From assembly GCA_021154885.1 (NCBI GenBank), contig JAJKHS010000138.1, positions 1 to 56,538 on the forward strand: DNA of 56,538 bases, given 5' to 3'. This document shows, piece after piece, positions 1 to 9,081 of the stretch (the stretch's first letter is position 1; each line of letters opens with the position of its first letter). Made by a program: the position numbers and the translations under genes. Origin of the DNA: Thermoanaerobaculum sp. (GTDB taxonomy: Bacteria > Acidobacteriota > Thermoanaerobaculia > Multivoradales > UBA5704). The notes below the pieces were generated by a model. That model saw only the letters and a list, made by a program, of their open reading frames with translations. It ran no database searches and was not told the DNA's origin.

Positions 1-22
1 CGGCGCCGATGGCTTGGTTGGC

Positions 23-196
23 TCACGCCTCCGCAACTTTGGCGAGCTCCTCTTCGAGGATCTGGACCGCGCCGCTGATGCGCAGCAGGGTCTGGCGCAG
101 GTTCTCGCGTTTGGTTTCCAGCTCGGTGAGCATCTTCTGGCCGGCTTCGAACTCGGCTCTCAGCTCTTCCAGACGTTTCTGCAGTTGTTCCTTCAT
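23..196 (-). CDS. 57-aa coiled-coil protein at the end of the visible injection-particle operon
   Basis: A very short protein that is almost entirely charged, leucine-rich helix with heptad spacing, so a coiled coil is likely; it has no signal peptide or membrane segment. Its ATG overlaps the stop of the 826-aa gene in an ATGA arrangement (193-196), which indicates translational coupling and supports this start over longer readings in the same frame. Small coiled-coil proteins of this type do occur beside phage tail genes, but I cannot assign a role. The next gene of the operon must start beyond the left edge of the window, because no start codon is visible before position 23. Confidence 0.7.
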   Translation of the reverse strand: MKEQLQKRLEELRAEFEAGQKMLTELETKRENLRQTLLRISGAVQILEEELAKVAEA

Positions 197-2673
197 GTGG
201 TTTTTCCCTTGACCAGCTTGAGGTACGGCCAGAAGTAGAGCAGGCTTTTTCCCGTCGATTTGGCGAGCGTCTTGAGGAATTGCCCCGCGTCTGCGAACAC
301 GTTCATCTTGGCGACTGCGCCCTGGCCCACGAGCAACCCGAGAAAGCCCGTCACCAGACCGACCCCCGTGGCGCCGCCGAGCCAGTAGCCCGCGGTGAGC
401 GAGGTCGTCTCGAAGGGGAGCGCATACTCCGAGTCCGGGATGGCCGCGGTGTAGACGAGCAGGCCGCCCTTCCAGAAGAGGTCGACGAAACCATCGCTCT
501 CCTTGTAGTTCTCCGGCCGCTGCTGCGAGGCGTCGGCGGGCTCTTCGTGGTTGTCCAGCGTCAGAACCGACAGGACGAACTCGTAGAGCGTCTCGCTCCA
601 GTGCGTATCTACGATTTCGACGCCGACCAGCGCGCTCAGTATGCTGTCGACCGTCAGGCTGCCTTTCCCGGCTGTCGTCGAGGCGGGGGGGCTCGGAACC
701 TGTGCTTGTTTCGCCAGGGCTTCGATGATCTTGACGAGACCGATCACGATGTCCAACATGAGGTCGTATACGAAATCGCTCCCGACCACCTGGCCGATCG
801 GTCGATGTTGCGCCAGCTTGGCGACGATCTCCGAGATCAGCCGCCCGATGTTCAGGCTGTTGGAGGTGACGGAGAACTCCACCTCTTCTTTGTCGACCGA
901 CTGGCCGATCTTGATGGCGTAGAGGACGACGTTGACGGCGTCCTGAATCCACGACGCGTGATAGGCCCAGTCTTCGGAGGTGGCCGCCCCGGTCTTCAAC
1001 GAATAGCGGCGGTTGCCGTTCAGCCGCTTGAAGATTGGCGCGTCGTTCCACGACACGCCGCTGCCCACGTGCATGATGCGCTGGCCCAGCAGGACCTGGG
1101 TGCGTTCCCGATTCACCCACACCACGTCGCCTTTCGGTTTTTGGATGGTGGAGAACAGCCAGCCGAAGAAACCGCCGGTGCTGACCTCGAACTTGCCCTT
1201 GTCTTTCTTGACGGTGTATTCAAATTCGCCGTCGTCCAGCAGCCACTCGCTCTCCGGCTCGCGCATGGCCAGGGTGCAGCGGGGGGAGAGAGGGATCCCC
1301 TGGTTCGCGAAAGCCTCCCGCAGCGCGGCAGAAGGGGCTTTCTCGTTCGCGGCCGGCTGCAGCTCGGGCGACAGGTCGAACAGCACCCCCGCCTCCGTCC
1401 GTGGGCGAATGGTGACCTTTCCCTCGAACTTCTTGGCGCTGAAGCTCAGTCCGTCCGCATCGATGTCCCAGGTGTCGCTGCCGTCGGCATGGGTCACCGT
1501 AAAACTACTGGCGGAGAGCACCGGGACGCCATTTTCACGGAAGATTTTCTTCAGGTCGCTCAGGTCGCCTTGATTGGCGCTCAGAAAGTCGCTCAGGCTG
1601 ATCACGAACAGGCGGCTCACCGCCAGGCTGTGAACGGTCTTGGTGAGGAGGTACTGTTTGCGGTCGACCACCCGCCATTCCTTGTCCTCCTCGACGGTGA
1701 AGAGGAACGCCCAGTGGGACAGGACGACGCTGGCGTGCAGGAATGCATCGCGCAGAGGCGGGAACACCACGCCCTGGTCCAGGATTTGATCCGCGGGGAG
1801 GGGCAGCGTGCCCAGGTCGCCGTTCCAGTTGTCGTACTCCAGCAGCTTGCTGGCGTAAAAGCTGACCTCTTCGCGCGCGGCCGGCGCGGCGGCCGCGCCC
1901 ACGCTGCCGGGCCCGAAAGCCGGAGAGGCGCTGTAGGGGAGCAGGTCGGCGAGCGTACTGCCGGCGCGCAGCCAGGCCACGGCCCCCTTGCCGGAGCACA
2001 GGGCGCGCGTCAGCACCTCGTCCACGTCCGGCCGCTGGCGCAACGCCACGAACGCCTGCGCCGCAACGTCGGCGTTCAACGTGGGAAACGTGAAATTCGC
2101 CTGAATGAATCGCTTGATGCGGCCGAGGAGGGCGGCGACGGCGCGGCGATTCGCGCGCTCGTCCGAGGTCTCGTTCGGCGGCGCGCTGCTCAGCGCCAGG
2201 ATCATGTCGTCGAAGAGGCCCAGCACCAGGTCGCGGATGAACGCCGGCGTAATCCCGAGATCGCTTTCTAGAATGTCGAAAACCGTGTTCATCGTCTGAC
2301 GAATCTGCTCGGGGGTCAGGTTCTTGAGCACGCCGGCGACCTTCGTCAATCCGCTCTCCAGGTCGCCGATCAACGCCTCCACGTCGCCCGGCGGCTGCGC
2401 GGTCAGCGCTTGGACCTGCGCCATCAGCGGCCCGAACAGGGCGCCGAAGCGCGTCACCGCATTGCTGACCCCGGCGCCCGCCCGCGCCGCCAGCCGCGCC
2501 ACCGTGCCCTCCACCGACCCGCCCAGGGTTGCGCCCAGCCGCCCGCCCTGGACGCCATCGCTCACCACGCGCACGGCCAGGCTGATGACGTCGTTCAGCA
2601 CCGCATCGCCAGGGGGCACCTGGCCGGCGCGTTCGAGCCGTTGCGGTTGGAGGAGGACGGAGCCGATGACCAC
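193..2673 (-). CDS. 826-aa protein of unknown function in the injection-particle operon (cargo or structural candidate)
   Basis: I do not recognise a family. The N-terminal 250 residues are helical and Ala/Leu/Val-rich. The middle (about 280-560) is mixed alpha/beta with many aromatics and contains no catalytic motif I can name. Near the C-terminus (about 755-785) there is a Gly-rich hydrophobic stretch long enough to enter a membrane, followed by a basic tail ending in KLVKGKTT. It starts 15 nt after the stop of the 1134-aa gene and couples to the 57-aa gene. Its place after the fibre genes is where extracellular contractile injection loci often carry effectors or accessory genes. That makes cargo a reasonable inference, but a structural role is equally open. 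Confidence 0.75.
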   Translation of the reverse strand: MVIGSVLLQPQRLERAGQVPPGDAVLNDVISLAVRVVSDGVQGGRLGATLGGSVEGTVARLAARAGAGVSNAVTRFGALFGPLMAQVQALTAQPPGDVEALIGDLESGLTKVAGVLKNLTPEQIRQTMNTVFDILESDLGITPAFIRDLVLGLFDDMILALSSAPPNETSDERANRRAVAALLGRIKRFIQANFTFPTLNADVAAQAFVALRQRPDVDEVLTRALCSGKGAVAWLRAGSTLADLLPYSASPAFGPGSVGAAAAPAAREEVSFYASKLLEYDNWNGDLGTLPLPADQILDQGVVFPPLRDAFLHASVVLSHWAFLFTVEEDKEWRVVDRKQYLLTKTVHSLAVSRLFVISLSDFLSANQGDLSDLKKIFRENGVPVLSASSFTVTHADGSDTWDIDADGLSFSAKKFEGKVTIRPRTEAGVLFDLSPELQPAANEKAPSAALREAFANQGIPLSPRCTLAMREPESEWLLDDGEFEYTVKKDKGKFEVSTGGFFGWLFSTIQKPKGDVVWVNRERTQVLLGQRIMHVGSGVSWNDAPIFKRLNGNRRYSLKTGAATSEDWAYHASWIQDAVNVVLYAIKIGQSVDKEEVEFSVTSNSLNIGRLISEIVAKLAQHRPIGQVVGSDFVYDLMLDIVIGLVKIIEALAKQAQVPSPPASTTAGKGSLTVDSILSALVGVEIVDTHWSETLYEFVLSVLTLDNHEEPADASQQRPENYKESDGFVDLFWKGGLLVYTAAIPDSEYALPFETTSLTAGYWLGGATGVGLVTGFLGLLVGQGAVAKMNVFADAGQFLKTLAKSTGKSLLYFWPYLKLVKGKTT

Positions 2674-2688
2674 GCGATGACTCCCTTT

Positions 2689-5600
2689 TCAGAACGGCGA
2701 GCTGATGTCGACGCCGATGTCGATGCTGATGCTGATCGAGGGTATGGACTGGCGCAGCTTCTGGTACGCGTCGTTGATCCGTGCCATCTCCGCCCGCAGC
2801 TCGTCTTCGATTTTCGCCAGGCGATCGTGGAACGCGCTCAACAGCTCCGTGGGATCGAAGACCTTGAGCAGCGGGATGATCTTACCGTCGAACTCCGGCT
2901 GCACCACCTTGACCACCAGCGTTTCCGGGTCCAGCCCCTTCAGCTTGTCCAGAATGCCCTGGTAGGCGGCGTCGAGCTGGGCGATTTGCGCCGCCGGGAT
3001 GAGCAGGCTGATTTGCAGTGTATCCAGCATGCCATGGAAGGCGGTATCGATCGCCTGGCGCAGCGCCGCCGGATCGATCGCGTCGAATTTGCTCCGCAGA
3101 CCGGAAAACACCCCGTCGAGGCTCTGTGTGAGGAAGCCGAGGTTGAAATTCTTCAGCTTGTCGATCAGCGCCTGAATGGTGGTGCGAATGGCGCCGAGCG
3201 ATCCCGGCCCCTGCAACAGCGCGGTCAGCTTGCCGGTGAGCGCGGCGACCAGCTCCTGCAGCTTGCTCACGAACGCGCCCAACGCCTGCGCCAGCGGCGC
3301 GGCCAGCGACAGCACGGCGACGATGGGACGCCCGGCCTTGTCTTCCAGCGCCTCGCCGATCCAGGCGCGCAGGTTTTCGGGAGTGGCCTGCAGGTGGCGC
3401 AGCTCCACCAGCGGGCCGGCCTCGTGATATCGGCTGTCCCACCCGGGCAGGAGCGCCGCCAGACGGGTGTGGGCCGCCGCCAGCGCCGTTTGCAGCTCGG
3501 CGGCTTTCTGATACGGCGGCACGAACGCCGGATCCACCGGGTTGAAGCGGCCGAGCACGGCGAGGATCGCCGTCTTCTCGGGCGAGGCCGGCAGCGCCGC
3601 GAGTTGGGCGCGCGGCACGCCGTTGTACGCCTGAACGAGCTTGACCAGCCGCGCCTGCGGGTCGAGCGCCGCGAGCGCCGCCGCGAGCGCGGCGGTGTCG
3701 AAGCGCGCCGCCAAGCCGGCGGACGTGGTGCCGTCCAGGGCTGTTCCCACGGCGTCGAGCGCCGGTTGCAGCGGGCTGGCGTCGTCGATGTTTTTGATAT
3801 TGGTCAGAATCGTGTCGATCCAGGCGTCCATCTGGGCGCGCGGGTTGGCGAGGCCGTTGAGCAGGTCCAGCAGGCGCTGCAACTGGGCGATGGTATCCGT
3901 GCCGGCTTGCGTCACGCTCTGCACGGCTTGCAGCACCGCGTCGAGCTGCGCGAACGCGTCGTCGATAGGCAGCGCCTGCATCACGGCGCCGATCGCGCCC
4001 TGGATGGCCGTTTGCAGCGGCGCGATCACCGCCTGCGGCTGCAACTTGTCGAAAGCGCTGAGCAGGCTGGCGAAGGGCGGCTCCAACGGCGCGAGGAGCC
4101 GGCCCGGGTCGGCGCTGGCTGTGAGCCGCGCCTTGAGCCCGTCCAGCTCCGTTCCCGCCGGCGCGAGCAGGGCGCTGGGCTTGAAGGCGTTCATCTGCGC
4201 CAGCAAGGCTTTATAGGGCCCCGAGATCGCGCCGCCCAGCAGCGCCCCGGGCGAGAAGGCGCGGACCTGATCGAGCAGGATCTGCGGCTGCTGCTGCAAC
4301 GTCTGCAACAGCGGCAGCGGACCTTCGGCCACGACCTGCCCGAGCCGGGCGAGCAGCGGATCGGAGATGGGCGTCAGGTCGGACGGCAGGACCACCAGCG
4401 CCGCCTGGAGCCCCAGCTTCTCCGCCGTGCTCAACTGCGAGGTGTCCAGAGCCTGGAAGGCCGCCGTCAGCTTGTCGATTTCGGCGATGACCTGATCGGC
4501 CAGCGGCGTGAAGGAGATTTTTCCCAGCTCGTCCGCCGTGCCCGTGATCGCCCCGCGGATGGCGTTCATGGCCGCCAGGACCTCAGAGCTCTTGAGCACC
4601 GCCGACAGCTTGCCGAGCGCGTCTTGCAGCGCGGTCACCACGTCCGCCGGATTGAAAGGCTTCAGCCCGTTTTCGATCTGGGTGACGACGGCGCCGATCG
4701 CCTCGCGCACCGGAGTGAACAACCCCTGCAACTGGTTGGCCAGCGTCGTCTGGAAACCGGCGATGGCGGCTTCCACCTCGTGGAGCAGCGCCGCCGGGTC
4801 GATCTGATCGAGCAGTTTTTTGACGTTGCCGAGCAGCGACTGCACCTGTAGCGTCAGGGCGACCTGCGCCCCGTCGAGCGTGTCGACCGCCCCTTGCAGG
4901 GTGCCGGCGACGGTGTTGAGCGGGCCCTGGATGGCGGCGACGTCGAGGTGCTGGGTCACGTCGCCGAGCCAGTCCACCAGCGTTTGCAGCCAGCTTTCCA
5001 GGTCTGCCAGCCCGGGCAGGGTCAGCGCCGATTCAGACGGCATGGGGATGAAGCCGAGCACCGACTCCGGTTGCAGCAGCGACACCAGCCGCCCCATCTG
5101 GTCGTCCAGGTCGAGGTCGAGCGTCGCCAGCCGGTCGTCCAGCGTGGCGAGCTGCAGCGCCAGGTTGTTCTGCACGTTCAGCCGGATCGCCGCGTAGTCG
5201 TCGAGCCGCGAATCGAGGGCGGTCACGGCGGGCGCGGTCGCGCTCAGGTCGCCGCTCAAGACCGCCGTGCGCAGCGTTCCCAGGTGGACCGCCAGATCGT
5301 CGGCGATCTGCGCCAGCGGCGCGGTGGGCAACTGCGCGCTCACCGCCGCCAGCGCCGTCTCGATTGGCGCGAGCACCGCGTCGGCGCTCGCCGCGACGGT
5401 GGTTTCGAGCAGGCCGAGGGTGCCCTGCAACTGGTCGAGCAGCTCCGCCGTGCTCATCGCGTTGCGCCAGGTGATCAGCGTCACCAGCGGATCGCGCAGG
5501 TCGTCGAGGATGGGCACCTGGACGATGTGAAAACCGCTCAGGTCGAGATCCTTCAGAATCCGGTACAGCCAGTCCAGCAGCGACCCGACGTCGAACGGCT

Positions 5601-6093
5601 GCGGAAACAGGTCGAGAATACCTTTCAACTGCTGGACGGGCGCCGGCGTCGTGGCGCCGGCCGGCGGGCCGCCGCTTCCCCCGTTCCCTCCGCCGGCGGG
5701 TGGCGTCCCGACGCAGAGCAGATCCGCCTGGGCCGCGGCGTGAACCGCCGCCACCACCTCCAGCACCTCGCCCAGCGGCGCGGTCAGCCCTCCGATCTCG
5801 CCGCCGAGCGCTCCCAGACCGCCCGTCAGCCCGCCGGTGAGGCCGGAGAGATCCGCCGGCACGGCGCCCGCCAGCGCGGTGAGGGACTGGGCATACTTGC
5901 CGCTGATGGCAAGGCCGGGCAGGGGGAGCGCCTGCAGCGCCGCGCTCAGGCTCCCCAGCTCGCTTGGCGGGTGCTGGATCAGCCCGGCGATCAGGCTCGC
6001 CGTGCCGGTGAGCGCTCCGCCCTGCACCGTGACCTGCACCGAAACGTGGTTGTCCGCCAGCGCGCCGGTGATGCGTTCAAAAATCGTCGGCAT
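2689..6093 (-). CDS. 1134-aa long helical protein, possible tape-measure or filament protein
   Basis: A very long, almost purely helical protein dominated by Leu, Ala, Gln and Asp, with recurring segments of the type LQxxLDxL and PLxxxL throughout. A Gly/Pro-rich linker (GGGNGGSGGPP) lies near residues 138-151, separating an N-terminal Gly/Leu-rich part from the helical body. There are no signal peptide, no zinc or nucleotide motifs, and only one Cys is evident. It starts 3 nt after the 276-aa gene. In Afp/PVC loci the tape-measure gene follows the fibre gene, so length, composition and position all allow that role. The phage rule that the ruler follows the assembly chaperones points instead to the 353-aa gene. 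Function unresolved. Confidence 0.8.
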   Translation of the reverse strand: MPTIFERITGALADNHVSVQVTVQGGALTGTASLIAGLIQHPPSELGSLSAALQALPLPGLAISGKYAQSLTALAGAVPADLSGLTGGLTGGLGALGGEIGGLTAPLGEVLEVVAAVHAAAQADLLCVGTPPAGGGNGGSGGPPAGATTPAPVQQLKGILDLFPQPFDVGSLLDWLYRILKDLDLSGFHIVQVPILDDLRDPLVTLITWRNAMSTAELLDQLQGTLGLLETTVAASADAVLAPIETALAAVSAQLPTAPLAQIADDLAVHLGTLRTAVLSGDLSATAPAVTALDSRLDDYAAIRLNVQNNLALQLATLDDRLATLDLDLDDQMGRLVSLLQPESVLGFIPMPSESALTLPGLADLESWLQTLVDWLGDVTQHLDVAAIQGPLNTVAGTLQGAVDTLDGAQVALTLQVQSLLGNVKKLLDQIDPAALLHEVEAAIAGFQTTLANQLQGLFTPVREAIGAVVTQIENGLKPFNPADVVTALQDALGKLSAVLKSSEVLAAMNAIRGAITGTADELGKISFTPLADQVIAEIDKLTAAFQALDTSQLSTAEKLGLQAALVVLPSDLTPISDPLLARLGQVVAEGPLPLLQTLQQQPQILLDQVRAFSPGALLGGAISGPYKALLAQMNAFKPSALLAPAGTELDGLKARLTASADPGRLLAPLEPPFASLLSAFDKLQPQAVIAPLQTAIQGAIGAVMQALPIDDAFAQLDAVLQAVQSVTQAGTDTIAQLQRLLDLLNGLANPRAQMDAWIDTILTNIKNIDDASPLQPALDAVGTALDGTTSAGLAARFDTAALAAALAALDPQARLVKLVQAYNGVPRAQLAALPASPEKTAILAVLGRFNPVDPAFVPPYQKAAELQTALAAAHTRLAALLPGWDSRYHEAGPLVELRHLQATPENLRAWIGEALEDKAGRPIVAVLSLAAPLAQALGAFVSKLQELVAALTGKLTALLQGPGSLGAIRTTIQALIDKLKNFNLGFLTQSLDGVFSGLRSKFDAIDPAALRQAIDTAFHGMLDTLQISLLIPAAQIAQLDAAYQGILDKLKGLDPETLVVKVVQPEFDGKIIPLLKVFDPTELLSAFHDRLAKIEDELRAEMARINDAYQKLRQSIPSISISIDIGVDISSPF

Positions 6094-6096
6094 CGC

Positions 6097-6927
6097 TCAT
6101 CCCAATTCGACGCCGATGTCGACGGTCTCACCGGAGTGCCGCCCCGGGCTGCGAATCTTTTCGATCAGGCTGAAGCCATCCGCCGCGGCGCGCGTCAGCG
6201 TGAGCTGGCCGGAGACCCGGAACGTCATCTGCCAGCGGATGGCGGCGGATTCGGCAGGCGCGCACCCCACCGGCTGGATCTGCGTCAATTGGTGCGCCGA
6301 GCCCAGCGTTCCCGCGCTGTACAGCGTCTTGTCCGTCGCGTTGTATCGTTCCAGGAGCTCGTCGCTGGAGGTGAGGACGGCGGCCAGCGCCAGCGCCAGC
6401 CATTTCTCGCTCAGCGCGTGCGTAGCATCATAGACCTCGATCAGGAAGTCCTGCCGGAAGTTTTGCACCGTGAAGACGCCCGCGTAGGAGTAGCTCAGCG
6501 CCGCGCCGCCGGCGTGCGCCACGTCGGCGATGAAACGGATCTGCGCGTTCTGATAATCGACCGTGTAATCGCCGCCCTCGACGAGCAGCACCCGCCGCTC
6601 GTCCAGCGTGCCGGGATCCTGGATCAGCTTGCAGATCATCGACGTGCGCAGCGGCGTCTTCGCCAGCGCGTACGGTCCCTGGGGGCTCGCCGGATCGATC
6701 GCGATCTCCTGCGTGAACGGCTGGGGACGCGGCTGGCTGGAGCTCGCGTCGCGCGCGCCCGCCTGCAGGTCCAGCGCGCCGGGAGTCAGCGCGATGAGCG
6801 GCAGCGCGGACGCGGCGGGATCGGCCACCGGCCCCACGACGATATGCGCCGCCGCCGGGCTGGGCAGCGCGCCGGCCAGCTCCTGTTGCAGGATCTGGAC
6901 GATGCGGTCGAGCAACTTATGGATCAT
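6097..6927 (-). CDS. 276-aa tail-associated protein, possible terminator or cap-like component
   Basis: It begins with an amphipathic helix (MIHKLLDRIVQILQQEL), the way phage tail-terminator and Pvc16-type cap proteins begin. A central beta-rich part contains a VDYQNAQIRF segment, and a C-terminal strand-rich part ends in DIGVELG. No catalytic motif is visible. It lies 9 nt after the fibre gene and 3 nt before the 1134-aa gene, so it is certainly part of the particle operon. The terminator assignment rests only on the N-terminal helix and gene order and could be wrong; a fibre-attachment protein is the main alternative. Confidence 0.75.
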   Translation of the reverse strand: MIHKLLDRIVQILQQELAGALPSPAAAHIVVGPVADPAASALPLIALTPGALDLQAGARDASSSQPRPQPFTQEIAIDPASPQGPYALAKTPLRTSMICKLIQDPGTLDERRVLLVEGGDYTVDYQNAQIRFIADVAHAGGAALSYSYAGVFTVQNFRQDFLIEVYDATHALSEKWLALALAAVLTSSDELLERYNATDKTLYSAGTLGSAHQLTQIQPVGCAPAESAAIRWQMTFRVSGQLTLTRAAADGFSLIEKIRSPGRHSGETVDIGVELG

Positions 6928-6936
6928 GACCGCCTT

Positions 6937-8583
6937 CTATTGCAGCAGCACCAGCACCGGGATCTTGCCCTTGCCCGACTTGCGCGCGCCGAGCGCCTTG
7001 CCGATGATCGCGCCGGCGGCCCGCCCCGGCTCGGTGACTTTCTGCGCATGGCCGCGCGTCGGGCTGGTGGTCAGCAGGTCGCCCACCGCGATGGGTGCGA
7101 CGTCGGCGTCGACCTTGCACCAGGCATAGGCGCCGAGCGTCACCATCTTGCCGAGCTGCCCCGCCTGCACCTGGGCGGCGTTCAAGTCGCCGCCGGCCGG
7201 AGCGGCGAGCTTTTCGAGCGGATGGACCTGGCGGGCGGCGAGGGCTTCCTCGGCGGCCTTCCGGCGCCGCGCGTTCTTCTCCGCCTGCACCGCCTTGACC
7301 TCGTCCTCCGTCGGATACTGGATCTCGTAGGGCGGCAGGCCGTCCGCCTGCACGACCGACTCGACGATGCCGCAGACGCGGGTGTCATAGGCCCGGTCCG
7401 TCAAATCCACCTCCGGCACGGGGATGCTGTTCCCCACGCCGTAGTAGTGATCGACCTCGCCGCCGCCGAGGACGACGACGTCCCCCTGCTCCAGCAGGTC
7501 GCCGACGGCGTTGATGAAATTGTCCACTACGTAGCCGCCCTTGCCGCCACCGGCCGTCAGGGCGCCGGCGATGGTGACGTTGCCCGCCTGGTTCACCGAG
7601 AATTTCTTTTGGAAGCTCGTACTGAAGATGCCGCCGATGGGGCCGACGGGGCCGATGGGGCCGGCGGCAGCGGGGCCGACGGCGAGGCCGGCGGCGGCGG
7701 GGCCGGCGGCGGCGTGGGCGGCGGGGCCGGCGACGGCTTCGAGGACGGCGACGGCGGGGGTGAAGACGGGGCCGCCAGAACCGGTCACCGTATGTCCAAT
7801 CGCAAATTCGTAGGGGGCGGCGTTCGTGCTCGCCATCGACAGCTTGAGATTGTTGGCAACGAACGAGCTCTCGTTGCTGAAGGTCCTATGCGTGAACGTC
7901 GCGTAGCCATCGCCCGTCTTGCGGACGTTGAGCTCGCCTTCCAGGGTGACGGCGCCGCTGGCCGTATCCATCTTCAAGCCCCAGCCGATACCGGTGTTCC
8001 CCCAGAAGCCGACGGTATTGTCGTCCGCCATGCCGACGAAGGCGCGGTCGGCGTTCGGCGTGGTCTGGAACAGCCAAAGGCCCGCCGACTGCGCGGCTCC
8101 CTGGCGGAAGCGAACGCGATCGTTGACGTCCAGGGAGAAGCCGGGCGCCGGCGTGCCAATGCCGACCTTGCCATCCGCCTTGACGGTCAGCCGGGTGACG
8201 TTGCCGCCCGCGCGCAGTTGCAGGTCGTGATTCGTCATGGTGGAGAGGATGCCGCCGGCGGCGTCCGCGCCGAGCAGGACCTCGTGCACGCCGTTATCGG
8301 CGAGGACGTTGAGGTAGGTGCCGGCCGCGCCGCGCACGGTGAGCGCCCGGTTGGGCGACGCGGCCCGCGCCGCGCCCGCGGCGCCGCCGTCGTCGGGGCC
8401 CACCACACCGCCTGAATCGAACGCCCCGACGGCGAGGCTCTGCACGCTGAGCGGGCCGGTGACGTTACCGCCCGTGACGTTGACCTTGGCGGAGTCCAGA
8501 CGCACGACCTCGCCCAGGGCATCGTTCCAATCCTGCGACTTGATGAGGTCGCCGGGGGTTTTGGGGGTCGGTGAAAAGGCCAT
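6937..8583 (-). CDS. Tail-fibre-like protein with Gly/Pro/Ala low-complexity segment
   Basis: A 548-aa protein with a modular fibre layout. The N-terminus (MAFSPTPKTPGDLIKSQDWN) resembles attachment regions of tail fibres and is followed by VNVTGGNVTGPLSV-type beta turns. Residues about 140-150 carry the VGIGTPAPG-type motif common in phage fibre and S74-type proteins. Residues about 260-320 include a low-complexity run rich in Gly, Pro and Ala (GPIGPVGPIGG). The C-terminal third is a separate domain with many charged residues. Probable role: receptor binding at the baseplate periphery. It starts 9 nt after the 155-aa gene. No serine peptidase (S74) C-terminus is evident. Confidence 0.8.
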   Translation of the reverse strand: MAFSPTPKTPGDLIKSQDWNDALGEVVRLDSAKVNVTGGNVTGPLSVQSLAVGAFDSGGVVGPDDGGAAGAARAASPNRALTVRGAAGTYLNVLADNGVHEVLLGADAAGGILSTMTNHDLQLRAGGNVTRLTVKADGKVGIGTPAPGFSLDVNDRVRFRQGAAQSAGLWLFQTTPNADRAFVGMADDNTVGFWGNTGIGWGLKMDTASGAVTLEGELNVRKTGDGYATFTHRTFSNESSFVANNLKLSMASTNAAPYEFAIGHTVTGSGGPVFTPAVAVLEAVAGPAAHAAAGPAAAGLAVGPAAAGPIGPVGPIGGIFSTSFQKKFSVNQAGNVTIAGALTAGGGKGGYVVDNFINAVGDLLEQGDVVVLGGGEVDHYYGVGNSIPVPEVDLTDRAYDTRVCGIVESVVQADGLPPYEIQYPTEDEVKAVQAEKNARRRKAAEEALAARQVHPLEKLAAPAGGDLNAAQVQAGQLGKMVTLGAYAWCKVDADVAPIAVGDLLTTSPTRGHAQKVTEPGRAAGAIIGKALGARKSGKGKIPVLVLLQ

Positions 8584-8592
8584 GGCGGCTCC

Positions 8593-9060
8593 TTAGAAGA
8601 TGATCTCCCAGATCAGGGTCAGCTTGAAGTCGGCGGTCTTGTTGATCGGCGGGAAGACGACGCGATTGTACATCACGCCCGCCGCCGCCGCGTTGAAGAG
8701 CCCCGCCTCGGTCAACGCGCCGTTCGCCTCCCCGAAATCGAGATCGGCGGTGATCGTCACCTTGCGCTTGTTGGCGTCGGTCGTGGTGATGTGCCGGCTG
8801 GGATCGACCGGGGCGATCGGCTTGCGAAAGACCTCCTTCGCCAGCGCCGCATCCGACGCCCCCACCGGCGTGTCACCGGTGCCGACGGCGACATGGGAGA
8901 CCGGGTCGATGGGCTGCTTGACGAACAGCTTGGCGATCAGGTCGCGGCCGCTCAGGACGATATTGTTATGGACGTGGATCGTCTCGACGAGGGTGTCGTG
9001 AGCGTCCATCTTCCGCACGGTCAGTTGCCCTCGTGGATCCAGGGCATCTTGCAGGTTCAT
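8593..9060 (-). CDS. Small tail-fibre or baseplate-edge protein
   Basis: A 155-aa protein of the kind that sits next to fibre genes in myophages. The core contains SGRDLIAKLF followed by a HVAVGTGDTP segment and a LTEAGLFNA segment, a combination I associate with short phage tail-fibre or collar-type proteins that start with a threading helix and continue as beta strands. No signal peptide. It lies between the gpI-like gene (21 nt upstream) and the long fibre gene (9 nt downstream), which fits a role joining fibre to baseplate. The family is recognised only by pattern, so the exact role is uncertain. Confidence 0.75.
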   Translation of the reverse strand: MNLQDALDPRGQLTVRKMDAHDTLVETIHVHNNIVLSGRDLIAKLFVKQPIDPVSHVAVGTGDTPVGASDAALAKEVFRKPIAPVDPSRHITTTDANKRKVTITADLDFGEANGALTEAGLFNAAAAGVMYNRVVFPPINKTADFKLTLIWEIIF

Positions 9061-9081
9061 GGCAGGCCATCTCCTTGGGCA

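Noticed and set aside
280-2271. Long plus-strand open frame opposite the 826-aa gene
   Set aside because: High GC keeps antisense frames open. Its composition (Arg, Gly, Asp with repeated charge runs) is that of an antisense shadow and the minus-strand frame fits the operon spacing.
4894-8415. 1173-codon plus-strand frame across three particle genes
   Set aside because: It spans several well-supported minus-strand genes, has no ribosome site and reads as a Gln/Arg/Asp-rich antisense product.
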